Made by a program: the position numbers and the translations under genes
Assembly (NCBI GenBank): GCA_963575745.1
Contig: CAUYUJ010000762.1
Location: 56,047-109,730 of the forward strand
Source: Prorocentrum cordatum
Taxonomy: Eukaryota; Sar; Dinophyceae; Prorocentrales; Prorocentraceae
Length of the DNA stretch: 53,684 bases
Direction: 5' to 3'
Shown here: positions 31,600-43,070 of the stretch, piece by piece
Numbering within the stretch: position 1 is the first letter of the stretch
Layout of the letters: each line of letters begins with the position of its first letter
The notes under the pieces: generated by a model
The model's input: the letters and a program-made list of their open reading frames with translations, nothing else
The model's database searches: none
What the model was told of the DNA's origin: nothing

Positions 31600-32540
31600 C
31601 ACTTGAGCTGTTTCGATGATCTGGGCGCGAACGGGCCTGTGGAGTACCCCTATGGCGGCTGTTTCGTGGAATCTCATGAATCCGAGCAGCTATAGAGCCA
31701 TTCTGTATATCCACGGGCTGCGACATCGCGACGGCATTTTCGGCTTTGAAGGGGGGCATGTCCGCCCCCGAAGGCCTCTCTACGTGGGATACATCCAGCA
31801 TTATCCTTGGCGGCTCCCCCTTGGGATGCCCAAGTGCCATGTCTGCTACATCACGATGATCATATGGCTCTGAAGAGAGACATGTCCATCGCCCCAGACG
31901 GCCGTTCTACCAGAGACAACTCCACAATCTGAACGCGAACGGGCCCGTGCAATACCCTCCGTCGGCTCTCCCGTGGGATGCCTGAGTGCTATGCTTGCTG
32001 CATCGCGCTGGTGCAACATGAAACATCTGAAACATGTATCCGCCGCTCCGAGCCGCAATCCTACCGAAGACGTCCCTGAAATATCGGCGTACACGGGCCC
32101 GTGCAACGATTGCGATAGTATGGAAGTCCTGAAAGGAGACCTCTCAACCGCCATCCGCCGACCCACCCTGCCGTTCTACCGAGGACGTCCCCGAAATGGT
32201 GGACCGAACGGGTCCGTGCAATACCCCTGGGTAGCTCCCTCTGGGGATGCCCAAGTGCCATGCTTGCTACATCTCGGTGATCTCGGGGCTGTGAGAAAAG
32301 ACGTGCCTACCGCAGCGTTCGACCATTATACCTGAGACACACCCACAGACTGAGCGCGAAAGGGCCCGTGCGTCCCCCGTGGCGGCTTCCCCTTGAGAGA
32401 TCCAAGTGTCACGGCTGCTACATCGCGGTGGCTTTGGGCTGACAGAGCGGACATGTCTATCCACCCCGCCCCGACTCACAGTTCCATCGGACACGCCCCC
32501 ACAGATCTGGGCGCGAACGGGCCTGGGGCGCCGGCGGCCT
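31600..32540 (+). repeat. About 150-bp degenerate tandem repeat, six to seven copies
   Basis: The unit contains CTGGGCGCGAACGGGCCYGT, GTGGCGGCTCCCCCTTGGGA, TGCCCAAGTGCCATG and TGCTACATCGCGGT. Cores lie at 31623, 31925, 32085, 32200, 32353 and 32508. Units share perhaps 65-75 percent identity by eye. Confidence 0.75.
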
Positions 32541-32859
32541 CGAGCTCGCTGTCACCGCACCTTCCCGCGCGGGCCAACCCAGCATCGCCACGCGGTCCGC
32601 TTCGCTCCGCCCACGCCCCGAGGCACAGGACGGTTGGCGACCTCGCGCTCCCTCTCGCCCCCGCCCCTTCCCTTCCCCCAGCCTGTCCTCAAGCTGCTGT
32701 GCTGGCGTAAGGAGGTCAGGCGTCTAGGACGTTGCTGGGAGGGGTTATATGGGAAGGTTGCGGGGGGCCTCGTGGACGGAGCGTCGCAGGCTTCAGATCA
32801 GCGGCGCAGTGCAGTTGGCCAAACTTTGGCAGACCATGAGTGTCAGGCCCCCCCCCCAC
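32541..32859. other. Unique GC-rich sequence
   Basis: GGCGCCGGCGGCCTCGAGCT at 32529 has a close match at 34168 (GGCGCCGGCGACCTCGAGCT), and both are near CGCTCCGC runs. This may be a small dispersed repeat. No gene is recognised. Confidence 0.4.
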
Positions 32860-33190
32860 CTCCTCCCCTTCACCCCTCTTGGTAACTCCCCCTCCCCCCC
32901 CTCCTCCTCGCTCCTCCTCCTCCTCCTCCTCCTCCTCCTCCTCCTCCTCCTCCTCGCTCCTCGCTCCTCGCTCCTCGCTCCTCGCTCCTCGCTCCTCGCT
33001 CCTCGCTCCTGCTCCTCCTCCTGCTCCTCCTCCTCCTCTGCTCCTCCTCCCTCCTCCTCCTCCTCCTCCTCTCGCTCCTCCTCCTCCTCGCTCCTCCTCC
33101 TCGCTCCTCCTCCTCGCTCCTCCTCCTCGCTCCTCCTCCTCGCTCCTCCTCCTCTTCCTCCTCCTCCTCCTCGCTCCTCGCTCCTCGCCC
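32860..33190 (+). repeat. CTC tract with (GCTCCTC)n heptamer
   Basis: (CTC)n at 32900-32955, a clean (GCTCCTC)n heptamer at 32955-33010, then mixed CTC/GCTCCTC to 33190. Confidence 0.9.
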
Positions 33191-33332
33191 CATGTTCAGG
33201 GTTCGGTTGGCGGGCCCCTCCCCTCTCTCCCGCGCGGACCGGGTGGCGCCGCCGTGCGGCCCTCGGCGGAGGGCGAACTGCGACAACGGCAGCTCTCCCG
33301 CCCGTCCCAGCTGCGCTCAGGCTCTGGCCTTG

Positions 33333-33663
33333 AGTCGGGCCTGTTCTCCTGCAGGGGGGACTTTGGACGAACAGTAGACATAGTAGTCAAACAATGCCCC
33401 CAAAGGGTCAAGACATACAACAAGAAAGTCGTCCCCAGACTAATTATTATGATTATTATTATTATTGTCATCATTCTTCTTATCATTACCATTATTATTG
33501 TTATTTTCATTCGCATTATTATTATTCTCATTTGTATTATTCTTATCATCATTACCATCATTATTATTAGTAGTATTAGTTGTATTATTATTACCATTAC
33601 TATTATTATTACTAATGTTATTATTAGTATTATTATTAGTAGTAGTAGTAGTAGTAGTAGCAA

Positions 33664-33752
<89 letters not shown>

Positions 33753-33813
33753 ATATCATTATTGTTTTTTTTGGGGGGGTGATTATTCCCCCTGTAGAGG
33801 GACACGCCCGACT
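33333..33813. mobile_element. MITE-like inverted-repeat element (copy 2), expanded by ATT/AGT microsatellites
   Basis: The left end is AGTCGGGCCTGTTCTCCTGC and the right end is CCTGTAGAGGGACACGCCC then GACT, followed by TAA. The internal CAAACAATGCCCCCAAAG and GTCCCCAGACTAATTATT match the reverse complement of the copy at 40986. Between 33450 and 33755 the element is replaced by ATT/ATC and then (AGT)n repeats. No coding potential was found. Confidence 0.65.
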
Positions 33814-34739
33814 TAACTCTGTCCCCTGGACCCCTCCCTGGGATCCGCCCTGGGCAGTTTTTTTCGGGTCAGATCCAGCCGTGGCGAGAAGAAGGAGCTC
33901 CCAGGATGCCCAGCCAAGGGCGAGGAGCGGCAGGGAGGGCCGCCGGTGCCTCGACGGGCCCTCCTCCCCGGCCCGCTCCCGAGACCCCTGGCGCAGTGTT
34001 TTCTCTCGCGGCGTGGACCCCTGGACGTCTCGACGGGTCGCGACGGTCCCCGGGCCTGGCGCGAACACCTGGAGGCCAGAAGCGGCCGAACACTGCCCGT
34101 CGTCTGGGAGCGGCCCTCCCCGGCTCGCCCCGCTCCGCTCCGCTCCGCGCGCCCGCCGGGGCCCAGGGCGCCGGCGACCTCGAGCTCACCATCAGGTCAG
34201 GCCCGCTGCTCGGCGGCGCGTGAGGCCGCGCCCTCGCGAGCGGCTGGCGGCGGAGCGACGTGCGGGGGCCACGGGACGGCCCGGGAGGGCCCCCCAGAGG
34301 TGGAAAAGTTGAGAAATTTGGCGGCGAGCCCGGGGGGGGAAGTGAGAAGGGGCGGGCCTTCTCGGGAGGCCCGTCGGTGCGAGGCAGTCACGACCTCGGG
34401 GGCAGTCGGGTGCGCGCCCCGACCCTGGCCAGGCCCAGGCTGGCACTGGCCGGGATCGGCGTCCGCCCCGCCCCTCGCCCCTCGGCATCCGAGAGGCCGC
34501 GTTTTCTTCTGCCTTGGCCTGGGGCCTCCCTGGAGCTCTCGACACCATCCCTTCGGGGGCTCGTAGAGGAGGGTTATCACAGGGTGGGGTTAGGGAACGT
34601 ATCCAGCTGGATGCGAACTTTTACTCCTTACAGGGGCCGTGTTGACAGTTGCTCCTCTGACCCATCTATGCCCCTAATCCCACCTTTACGTCCCCCAATG
34701 TCGGAGTCCGAGGAGGGAAACACGTTTATGCGGCTGCCC
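33814..34739. other. Unique GC-rich sequence, no gene recognised
   Basis: Open frames in up to five registers, all Arg/Pro/Gly-rich and domain-free. CGCTCCGCTCCGCTCCGC lies at 34134-34152. Confidence 0.4.
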
Positions 34740-34965
34740 TCGCCACGGCTGGATTCGCCTCGAGCTCCTGGCCTCGAGGCCTCCCAGATGGGATCCGAGC
34801 AGATGGGGCCGAGCATCGCGCCGCATTGCCGATGCATCGCCGATGCGATTCGATGTGGAGCCCGTTTCTCTCCATGCCGTCGGCGCCGATGCCTCGTGCA
34901 CGAGGTCCGGAGTACGGGTGACGGGACCTTTTCGTTTCCCACCCAGGGCTGGATTCCGCCGCAGG
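34740..34965 (+). repeat. Dispersed repeat with GATGCATCG palindromes (copy 1)
   Basis: GGCCTCCCAGATGGGATCCG, CCGATGCATCGCCGATGCG and GTCGGCGCCGATGC match 49385-49560 in the same order. Confidence 0.7.
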
Positions 34966-35529
34966 TCGTGGATTGACGCCCTCTGTGGCCCGATTGAAAC
35001 GGGTTCCCAGGGGCCCAAGAATCGACAGGTTTGGTTCGCCGTTGTTTTTTCTCTCGAGCCGCCCAGGGGGGTTGTTCTGCTGGCGTCCTCCCTGGGCCAC
35101 AAAGCAAGACCTGCACTGACGCCGTCGAGGCCAATTACCTGCAGCCGCGCTCGCAGAATTAGGAGCCCCGTCCTTGAATCGTTCTGACCGCTTCGCGTCC
35201 CGTCACTAGCCCATCCCGAAGCTGGTGTCTCGCTCTCATTGTCGCGGCTTCTCGGGGCCGCAGCATGTCTCCCGCGCCGTGTCGGTGTGTCCCTCCTCGT
35301 CCTCGGTGTCGGCCTCGTGCTGTCCTGATGTTCCCTTCTCCTGTGTTCCTCCTGCCCGACCTCCTCGCCGTGTTTCTTCCTTTCTCACGCCCCGTCCTTC
35401 ACGGTTGGAAGCGGTTGCTCCTCGAGCGCCAGCAAGTACGCTTTGTGGTGCGACGGTTGGAGCAACGTCTAGAATACTATCATATGTGACATTTCGGCCG
35501 TTGTTGTGCCATCTGCTATTGCTATCAGA
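34966..35529. other. Unique sequence, no gene recognised
   Basis: Mixed sequence, CT-rich around 35290-35400. No domain. Confidence 0.4.
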
Positions 35530-35608
35530 CCGTTGATTGATGATGACGATGATGGTGATGATGATGATGCTGATGATGATGATCATGATCATGATGAGGA
35601 TGCTGATG

Positions 35609-35640
<32 letters not shown>

Positions 35641-35836
35641 GGTGATGGTGACGGTGATGGTGATGGTGATGGTGATGGTGGCGGTGATGATGATTTTGAT
35701 GATGATGGTGATGAAGATGTGGCGAGGTTACTGCTGTTGACGCTGATGGTTGGTGATGCTGATGATGATGGTGATGGTGATGAAGATGTGGATGATGATA
35801 ATGGTAATAGTTATGGTGATGTTGATGAGGATGATA

Positions 35837-35872
<36 letters not shown>

Positions 35873-36917
35873 CTGACGAGGACGATGATGATGGTAATGA
35901 TGATGCTAATGTTGATGATGATGCTGATGATTCATGAGGTGATGATGATGACAATGACGACGATGATGATGATGATGATGTTGATGATGCTGATGATGAT
36001 GGTGTTGATGCTGAGGCTGCTGATGATGCTGATGATGATGGCGATCTCGCTGCTGTTGGCGTTGAAGTTGATGATGTTTATATAGGATGAAGAAAGTGAG
36101 GATGCTGATGATGATGATGATGATGATGATTTTGCTGGTAGTGATTATGGTGATGGTGATGGTGATGACGACGACGATGACGATGAGGTTGATGCTGATG
36201 ATGCTGATGCTGATGATGATTCGGAGGCTGCTGATGATGATGCTGCTGATGAAGGCGATGTTGCTGCTGTTGGCGTTGGGATTGATGATGTTGATGATGA
36301 AGACAATGAGGATGCTGATGATGGTGCTGATGATGACGACGATGATGATGATGACGGTGATGGTGATGGTGATAATGATGACGATGATAATGATGATGGT
36401 GGTTATGATAACGATGCTGGTGATGATGGTGATGATGATGAACATGATGAATATGATGAATCTGATGAATATGATGAATATGATGATGCTGATGATGATG
36501 ATCTTGCTGGTAATGATTATGATGATGACGAGGAGGAGGAGGATAACAACAACGAGAAGGAAGAGGATTTTGGCAGAAGAGGATTGTGGCAGACGGCGAG
36601 GATGAGACACATCATGGTGACGAGGTGGAGTCTCGTGCGGAGAATCCAGAATCGAGAGTGTGAAGGGTTACCTCTCGAACGCCGCCATGGTGAGGCTGGT
36701 GTAGCGTTTGGAGCAATGCGCAGAATCCTTCCACATGTGACATATCGACCGTCTTCCGGCCATGTTGGATTGTTATGAAGCCGTCTTTGGGCGGAGCAGG
36801 ATGATGATGGAGACGAAGGGGAGGACGAGGAGGAGGAGGAGGAGAAGAAGCAGGAGGAAGGAACGACGATGATGATGATGCTGATGTTGATGCTGATGAT
36901 GATGATGATGATGCTGG

Positions 36918-36948
<31 letters not shown>

Positions 36949-37002
36949 TGATACTGCTGCTGATGATGGTGATGGTGGTGATGATGATGATGGTGGTGGT
37001 GG

Positions 37003-37033
<31 letters not shown>

Positions 37034-37045
37034 GAGGAGGAGGAG
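35530..37045 (+). repeat. GAT trinucleotide tracts
   Basis: GATGAT with GCT/GGT/AAT variants at 35535-36540 and 36865-37045. A unique island lies at 36541-36780 (CACATGTGACATATCGACCG there is echoed by CACATGTGACACCTCGGC at 37098). Confidence 0.9.
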
Positions 37046-37880
37046 GAGGAGACAGACTTCTGTGTGACGACGAACGAAGCAACGCCAATTTGCTGGCACA
37101 TGTGACACCTCGGCTGCTTTGGGGAGATGTTTGATTCCTACAAGCTCGTATTGGGGTGGAGTTAGAATATGTGGAAACTGATTAGGATGAGGAAGGGGTA
37201 GACCGTCACATGCGACATCTCCTCGTCTCCACTTCTTGAGGAGCTCTCATAGGGATCAGTTATACCGTCTTGGGGCTGTCTTGAGCTTCTATGAGGTAGT
37301 ATCGGGTCGCTTGGGGAACATTTTGGAGCGTCTTGGGGCCTTCTTGGGCCGTTTTGTTTTAGGACTCTCTTGGAACATCTTGGGGCACTCTTGACCCTCT
37401 GGGGCATACCTCGGGGCATTTGGGGGGGCGTCTTTTTGCTCTACCAGGCCGTCTTGGGTCACTCCGTACGTCCTCATGGGCCAGATCAGGTCTTGGGCCA
37501 TCTATGGGCCCTCTTCAGAGATCTCAGTGAGCCCTTTTGGGCATTCGAAGATCGCAAGGTGGACCGATCTTCGACCGAGTAACATGGGAGTGCGAAGCGC
37601 ATTTTACGAGGAGGGTAATCAACATTTGGGGCTCTTCGGGGGCCTCCCGAAGAGCGTCTTGGTCGAAGAAGCACGAGGAAAGGATGGCGTGGGGAGGAAG
37701 GAGGCGATGGGGGCGAAGCAGGAGGGACAGGGGGGAGGGGTTAGGACAAGCTAGGTGCGCTCGCGTCATATCTGACGTCCTAACCCTCCCTCCCATTCCT
37801 TGCAATGGCGTAGATTCCCTTTCTATTCGCACAGTCGGATGTCGTAGCAGAGCACAGCATTACATGGCATAGCATGGTGT
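37046..37880. repeat. CTTGGGGC-type degenerate array (37260-37520) within unique sequence
   Basis: CTTGGGGCCTTCTTGGGCCG and similar short units, minus orientation of the CCCAAGACGGCCC family. The flanks are unique. 37700-37760 is GGA-rich. Confidence 0.6.
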
Positions 37881-38456
37881 TGAAGATCAGTGGGGGGGCT
37901 TCAGCGGTCCAACAGAATCAGCGAATCGACACGAATGTGCAATCACTTCCGGTGGTTGTTTCGGGGGGGGGTATTTTTTCAGATTTTGGGGCTTACTTGG
38001 AAGAACCGAAAACCATGCCGTGGCCTGGCGCTGGAAATAATGACGCCAGCGCTGCAGCGGGAGCACGATTCGGAACGAGCGGAAGCGCAGAAATGAGGCC
38101 AGCGCTGCAGCGGGAGCACGATTCGGAGGACGCGTAGCCTGACATAGCATGGCGTGGCGACGCCCAAAGTGAGGGGGGGGTTCTGCGACCCAACAATCAA
38201 TGAATCGACACCGAATGTGGAATCACTTCCGATGTTTTTTTCGGGGGGGGGGGGAGGCATTTTCCAGATTTTGGGTCCTGTTTAGAAGGACCAAAAACCA
38301 TGCCGTGGCATGGCGCTGGAATTAATGACGCCAGCGCTGCAGCGGGAGCACGATTCGGAACGAGCGGAAGCGCGGAAATGCGGCCAGCGCTGCAGCGGGA
38401 GCACGATTCGGAACGAGCGGTAGCACGAAAATGAGGCCAGCGCCTCAGCGAGAGCA
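37881..38456 (+). repeat. About 285-bp duplication with internal 59-bp subrepeats
   Basis: GAATCGACACGAATGTGCAA at 37922 and GAATCGACACCGAATGTGGA at 38201 start the two copies. Both continue through ATCACTTCCG, a G-run, CAGATTTTGGG and ACCATGCCGTGGC. GCCAGCGCTGCAGCGGGAGC then ACGATTCGGA recurs five times (38044, 38100, 38330, 38384, decayed at 38435). Confidence 0.85.
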
Positions 38457-39450
38457 GCCTTTTGATGAAAAAACCCAATCGAAAACCTAATTCCTGGGCT
38501 TTAGACAACCAGTGCGCAGAGGGGGGCCGAACATTTCCCTGACGCCACCAGGGGAGAGAGGAGAGTAGCACTCAGATTGTCAAGCAGGAGGAGCTCTCTT
38601 CGCACTTGCCTTTGCTTCCCGAAGCGCCCGTGCACGGGGTCGGCGGATAGCCACTGACTGCGCTGCTCCCTTTCGGCAGTCCTGAATGCACAGCCGCCGG
38701 GAGGGCGCGGACCCTCCCCGTCCGCCCTCTCTCCCCTTACGGCCGCTCTCCCCTCCGGCCCCCCTCCCCTCCCTCCATCGGGGGGCCCCAAGCTTGTGGA
38801 GGACGATCAATGGAGAGGAAGCGTGTTGCCAAATAATTTCCAGGTGTCTAAAACATGTGTTAAGCATGTTTTTTTAAGTATGTAAACAACATGTTTCAAA
38901 CATGTTTAGAACATTTTCCGACATTTCAAACACATTTTAAATTCAAGGATAGGACTGTTAGGGTGCCCATTGTCGTGGCATCCACAACTCCAAGCGGTGT
39001 GGTGACCACACCGCGTGGAGAGTCAGTGCGGACTCGGGGTCGCCACACGGCTCTGCGGTTTGGGCCGTCCTCCGAGGACGTCTCGGGCGACGGGGGCCTC
39101 CGAGGTTCCCAGGCCGTGCGGTGAGGGGCCGCGCGGTGAGGTCCCTTGGGCTACGGGTTTGGGCCCTCTGGTTCCAGGTCGGCGTCCTTCCTTCAGCGGC
39201 ACCGTAACGGGTACTCCCTCACGGGTGCGTTGGAAAGTTGCCGAGAGTTGCCATTTTAGGGCTTCTTTCTGGTATTGCAGCGTTGCCCACATCGTGGAGG
39301 GTTGGGTTCGCCGGGTCACTGGCCAAAGTACCCGTCAGTGGAGTCCCTCTTAGAGGGGCGCTGATTCTTGCCACCACCTTGCACCTGGGACGTCCCCCTC
39401 CGACCCCCTCATCTCTCCCTTCCCTTGGGGGGCGCTACACTTAGACTGGA
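38457..39450. other. No gene recognised; AACATGTTT palindromes
   Basis: AAACATGT/ACATGTTT palindromic motifs cluster at 38848-38925 (CATGTTTCAAACATGTTT at 38889). The rest is unique, with short domain-free frames. Confidence 0.5.
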
Positions 39451-39601
39451 GTCGGGCATGTCCCTGTACTGAAAGAATGTTTAAGAATAAGAAAAGCGAA
39501 ACTACTTGGGTGATGATGTTTCGTGCTCTTTTGACTACTTTGAGTATTGTTTGACTTCTTATCGTTCTTCCAAAACCCGCCTGTAGGAGGACATGCCCAG
39601 C
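39451..39601. mobile_element. MITE-like inverted-repeat element (copy 3), compact 151 bp
   Basis: It starts GTCGGGCATGTCCCTGTAC and ends GTAGGAGGACATGCCCAGC (inverted). The interior ACTACTTGGGTGATGATG and TTTGAGTATTGTTTGAC matches copies 1 and 4. The outermost base pairs at the right end have changed (CCCAGC for CCCGAC). There is no open frame. Confidence 0.65.
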
Positions 39602-40411
39602 CTAGCGATGGCGCTGACAAGATGCGGCGGCGCGCGGATGGAACATGGTATGATTAGTGGCGCCCGCTGTCATTGGTCGCGATGTTCGTTGTGGCAAAGA
39701 AATGAGGGAGTCCAGTGCGGCGACGTCAGTGCCGCATCCTGCGGGTAGCGCTGCGCCAAGAAACCGCTTCTGGGGGCGGCGGGGGAGCGCGGCATTTTCC
39801 CAGTGGTGCTATATTGGGGAAGCGGCGACGCCCTGGCCGCGACGACACCTTGTCCAGGCAGGCCGCGCGTGAGGCGGGGCGCCATTGTGGTGGAAAAGCC
39901 TCGGGTGCAGCAGAGATGAAAACGTGTGTGTTTTCATCCGGTTCTTACTTTTTGTTCGACTGCATGTCTCCATGCTTTGTTACGTTTGTTCAGTTTCTGT
40001 TTACATGTATCCATTCTGTGCTCTGAGGGGAAACAGGAGCGCCCTCGTGGGCCGTTGGCGACGTGCCCTGTGGTTGCGATGTTCCCGCAGTTCCTCTTGC
40101 TTTGCCGCACCCGGCCAAGGTCTCCCGACGCCGCAGTCCCCTGCGCGATTGGCCACTCCCGCCGCACTGCGCGTCCATACCTCTTTGCCACTACTGCCAT
40201 GAAGGCCAGAAGTGGTAGACGTCAGCTGTGGAATCGGGCTCGCGCCGCGCGCCAATGCATATGGTTAGAACCGATGTTGCCGCAACATGTCCGCAATAAT
40301 TCAAGACTTGCGCCGCGCCCACGTTCAAGTCCTCGACCCCGCCATTCCGGCGCCCGAACGACTGTTTCTATTGTCGAGTCCCGAAAGGTGTGATGCCCGC
40401 CGTTCGGGTAT
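39602..40411. other. Unique sequence, no gene recognised
   Basis: Open frames on both strands without domains. Confidence 0.4.
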
Positions 40412-40705
40412 CCACCCTCGTCGCGCTCCCAGCCTGGCCAGAGAACCCCGACGGGAGCACGTGGTCGTCGTCGTCGTGATCGGCGGCGGCTTTGGACATA
40501 TTCGGGGCCCCCTCGTCGCCACGGCCAGAAGTGGCTCTCGCCAGCCTCGGCAGGGCATGGGCCGACCCCTCGGTTGCTTGCCCCTGGGGAGACCTGGGCC
40601 GGCCCCGGCCATTAGGTCGCGCCCCCAGCCTCGCCGGGAGAACCCCCTCGGGAGCACCTGGTCGTCGTCGTCGTCGTTGGCTTTCGACATTTTCGGACCA
40701 TCTCA
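40412..40705 (+). repeat. About 200-bp tandem duplication
   Basis: CGCGCTCCCAGCCTGGCC, GAGAACCCCGACGGGAGCAC and GTGGTCGTCGTCG at 40422 recur as CGCGCCCCCAGCCTCGCC, GAGAACCCCCTCGGGAGCAC and CTGGTCGTCGTCG at 40617. Each copy ends in a (GTC)n run. Confidence 0.75.
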
Positions 40706-40985
40706 TCCTATGCCTACTTTTTTTCCTCCTACTTCTCCTCCTCCTCCTCCTCCACTTCCTCTACCTCCTCTACCTCCACCTCCCTCCTCCCCCTCGTCCC
40801 ACTCCTCCTCCTCTTCCTCTTCCTCCTCGTCGCCCTCCTCCTCGTCCTCCTCCTCCTCGTCATTCCCCCAGTCGCCCCCTCGTGGCCAGCAAGGTCCTGG
40901 GTGCCCCGCCCCGCGCGGGAGCGCGCGGCTTCTCCCTCGATGTCCCCTCGGGGGCGCCCTCCTGGTTGCTGGACTTCACCTTTAA
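40706..40985 (+). repeat. CTC-rich tract and unique flank
   Basis: (CTC)n with CTA variants at 40728-40870, then unique GC-rich sequence leading to MITE copy 4. Confidence 0.8.
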
Positions 40986-41141
40986 GGCGGGCCTGTCCCT
41001 CCATAGGGGGAATATTCAAAAATAGTCAGAAAATAGTCTGGGGACATTATTTTGTTTGTAAGTTTGGGCATCTTTTGGGCATTGTTTGAGTATTTTGCAT
41101 TTTATGTCCAACAATCCCCCTGTAAGGGGACAGGCCCGACC
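40986..41141. mobile_element. MITE-like inverted-repeat element (copy 4), compact 156 bp
   Basis: It starts GGCGGGCCTGTCCCTCC after TTAA (40982-40985) and ends GGGGACAGGCCCGACC before TAAC. The AT-rich interior includes ATAGTCTGGGGACATTATT and GGGCATTGTTTGAGTATT. This is the best-preserved copy, and it serves to recognise the others. Confidence 0.7.
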
Positions 41142-41930
41142 TAACTTTACCTAGCACCCTGCACGCATCACTTAGACATGCGACGGGAAAACGGCATGAA
41201 CATCAACTTTCGAAGGTCCGCCCGGGATGCCCCCAGAGTTCACAGGCTCCTAAAAAGTTGGAGCGTCCGGATCTGGGCCGTTTCCGGCCTCTGGGGCCCT
41301 CACGGGGCCCCGGGACCATCAAGCTACGACTTCACGACGAAAAGCCGGCTCCAGGGAAGTTGTCCAGAGACCCATGCGGCGACAGAGATTGAGGCGGCCG
41401 GATGTCTGGGTCATGGATCGGCGTTGGCCCTCCTGGGTACCCGGAACGCGTCGGCGGCGGCGCCGGAGGCGCCGCCGATCCGAGAATCCCGCGCGGACAT
41501 CCAAACGTTGATGGCCCGCTTTTCCACCGCCACTGCCTTAGGTAGGAGGGAGGAGCAACAGGAGGAAGCGGAGGAGGAGGAGGAAGAGGAGGACTTCCCC
41601 ATCCTCCCTTCTCCCCCGTCCTACCTATGGTAGTGGTGGTGGAAGATTGACCCATCAAAAGTTTATGCTCGTGCCGTGTTGTCTTCTTTGGTACAGCCCG
41701 TCGCGCACGGCGGCCGCCAAGAGGGTTGGCCGTCCCCCCGCGGGCGCCGGAGGCTCCGCTGCCCCCTCTGGTCCTTGAGATTCGTGCGCGATATGGAGGG
41801 CAGCGCATAGGGGATGGAGTGGGGCGGAGGAGCGCCGTGGCACGGTGTTGGTGATGCTGAAGGGGGTGCAGGGAATGACGAAGACGACGCCGAGGAGGAG
41901 GAGGAGGAGGAGGATGGTGGTGCTGGTAGT
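41142..41930. other. Unique sequence, no gene recognised
   Basis: Frames in several registers. GGCGGCGGCGCCGGAGGCGC lies at 41453. A short GAG run lies at 41565-41592. Confidence 0.4.
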
Positions 41931-42026
41931 GACGAGATGGTGATGATGATGAGGAGGATGATGGTGATGCTGATGCTGATGATGTTGTTGATGATGTTGA
42001 TGATGATGATGATGACGATGATGACG

Positions 42027-42058
<32 letters not shown>

Positions 42059-42500
42059 GATGATGACGACGGTGGTGGTGGTGGGGAGAGGAGGAGGAGA
42101 GGATTATGATGACGACGGTCATGATGATGATGATGATGGTGGTGGTGATGATGATAATGATGATCAGCATGATTATCATGATCATGATGGTGGTGGTGAT
42201 GATGGTGGTGGTGGTGGTGGAGTGCGAGGAGGAGGATGGTTATGATGATAATGACGATGACGATGATGATGATGGTGGTGGTGGTGAAGGGAGGAGGAGG
42301 AGGAAGATGATTATGATGATGATGATAACGACGCCGACGATGATGATGAGTATGATGGTGATGATGATGATGGTTGTGGTGATGGTGGTGGTGATGATGA
42401 TGCTGATCTGATGCTGATGCTGATGGTGGTGAGGCTGATGATGATGTTGATGCTGATTATGCACGATTATGCTGATGGTGCTGGCGCTGATGAACATGGT
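41931..42500 (+). repeat. GAT/GGT trinucleotide tract
   Basis: GATGAT with GGTGGT and GAC variants, and (GGT)n around 42195-42220. Confidence 0.9.
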
Positions 42501-42739
42501 TGGTAGTGGTGTCCTATGTCATGCCCGAATTGCTATCCTCGCCCTGGCGCCCTGGCCGCACCGAGCAGCCTTGCCAGGCCGCGCTGTGTAGGGGTAAGCA
42601 GACCTTGCGCCACTGCTCGCTGAAAGTTCAGAAAAGGGCGGTGGAATCTCTGGTACCTGACGATGTGAAAGACATGTCGCCAGTGTGTGGACGTGTTGAC
42701 CCCACACAATTCGTCCGTGCAGCCAGTTTGGATACCCAT

Positions 42740-43070
42740 GTGTGTAGACGTTCATGGTGGCTGCTTCGTGTGTGTTGTTTGGTTTGGTGTGTGCTTGTGT
42801 GTGATTGCGTTTGTGACTGTGCTTTGGTATCTTTGTGTGTGTGGTGTTTGTGTGCATCTGTGTTTGTGGTTGTGTGTGGGTGCGTGTGGTTTCGTTTTTG
42901 CGTGTACTTGTTTGTGTATGTTGTGTGCACGTGCGTGCGCGCGTGCATACGTGTGTGTATGTGCGTGAGGAACCCCTGTGCGCGTGGAAGCCCGCGTGTG
43001 CGGAAACCTGCGTGTGTGTCTTTGCGAATGCAGATTCATGTGTGTGTGTCGTGTGTCGTGAACTTGTTAT
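42740..43070 (+). repeat. GT-rich microsatellite
   Basis: A degenerate (TG)n/(TGTGCG)n stretch with alternating purine-pyrimidine character over about 300 bp, a potential Z-DNA-forming sequence. Confidence 0.8.
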
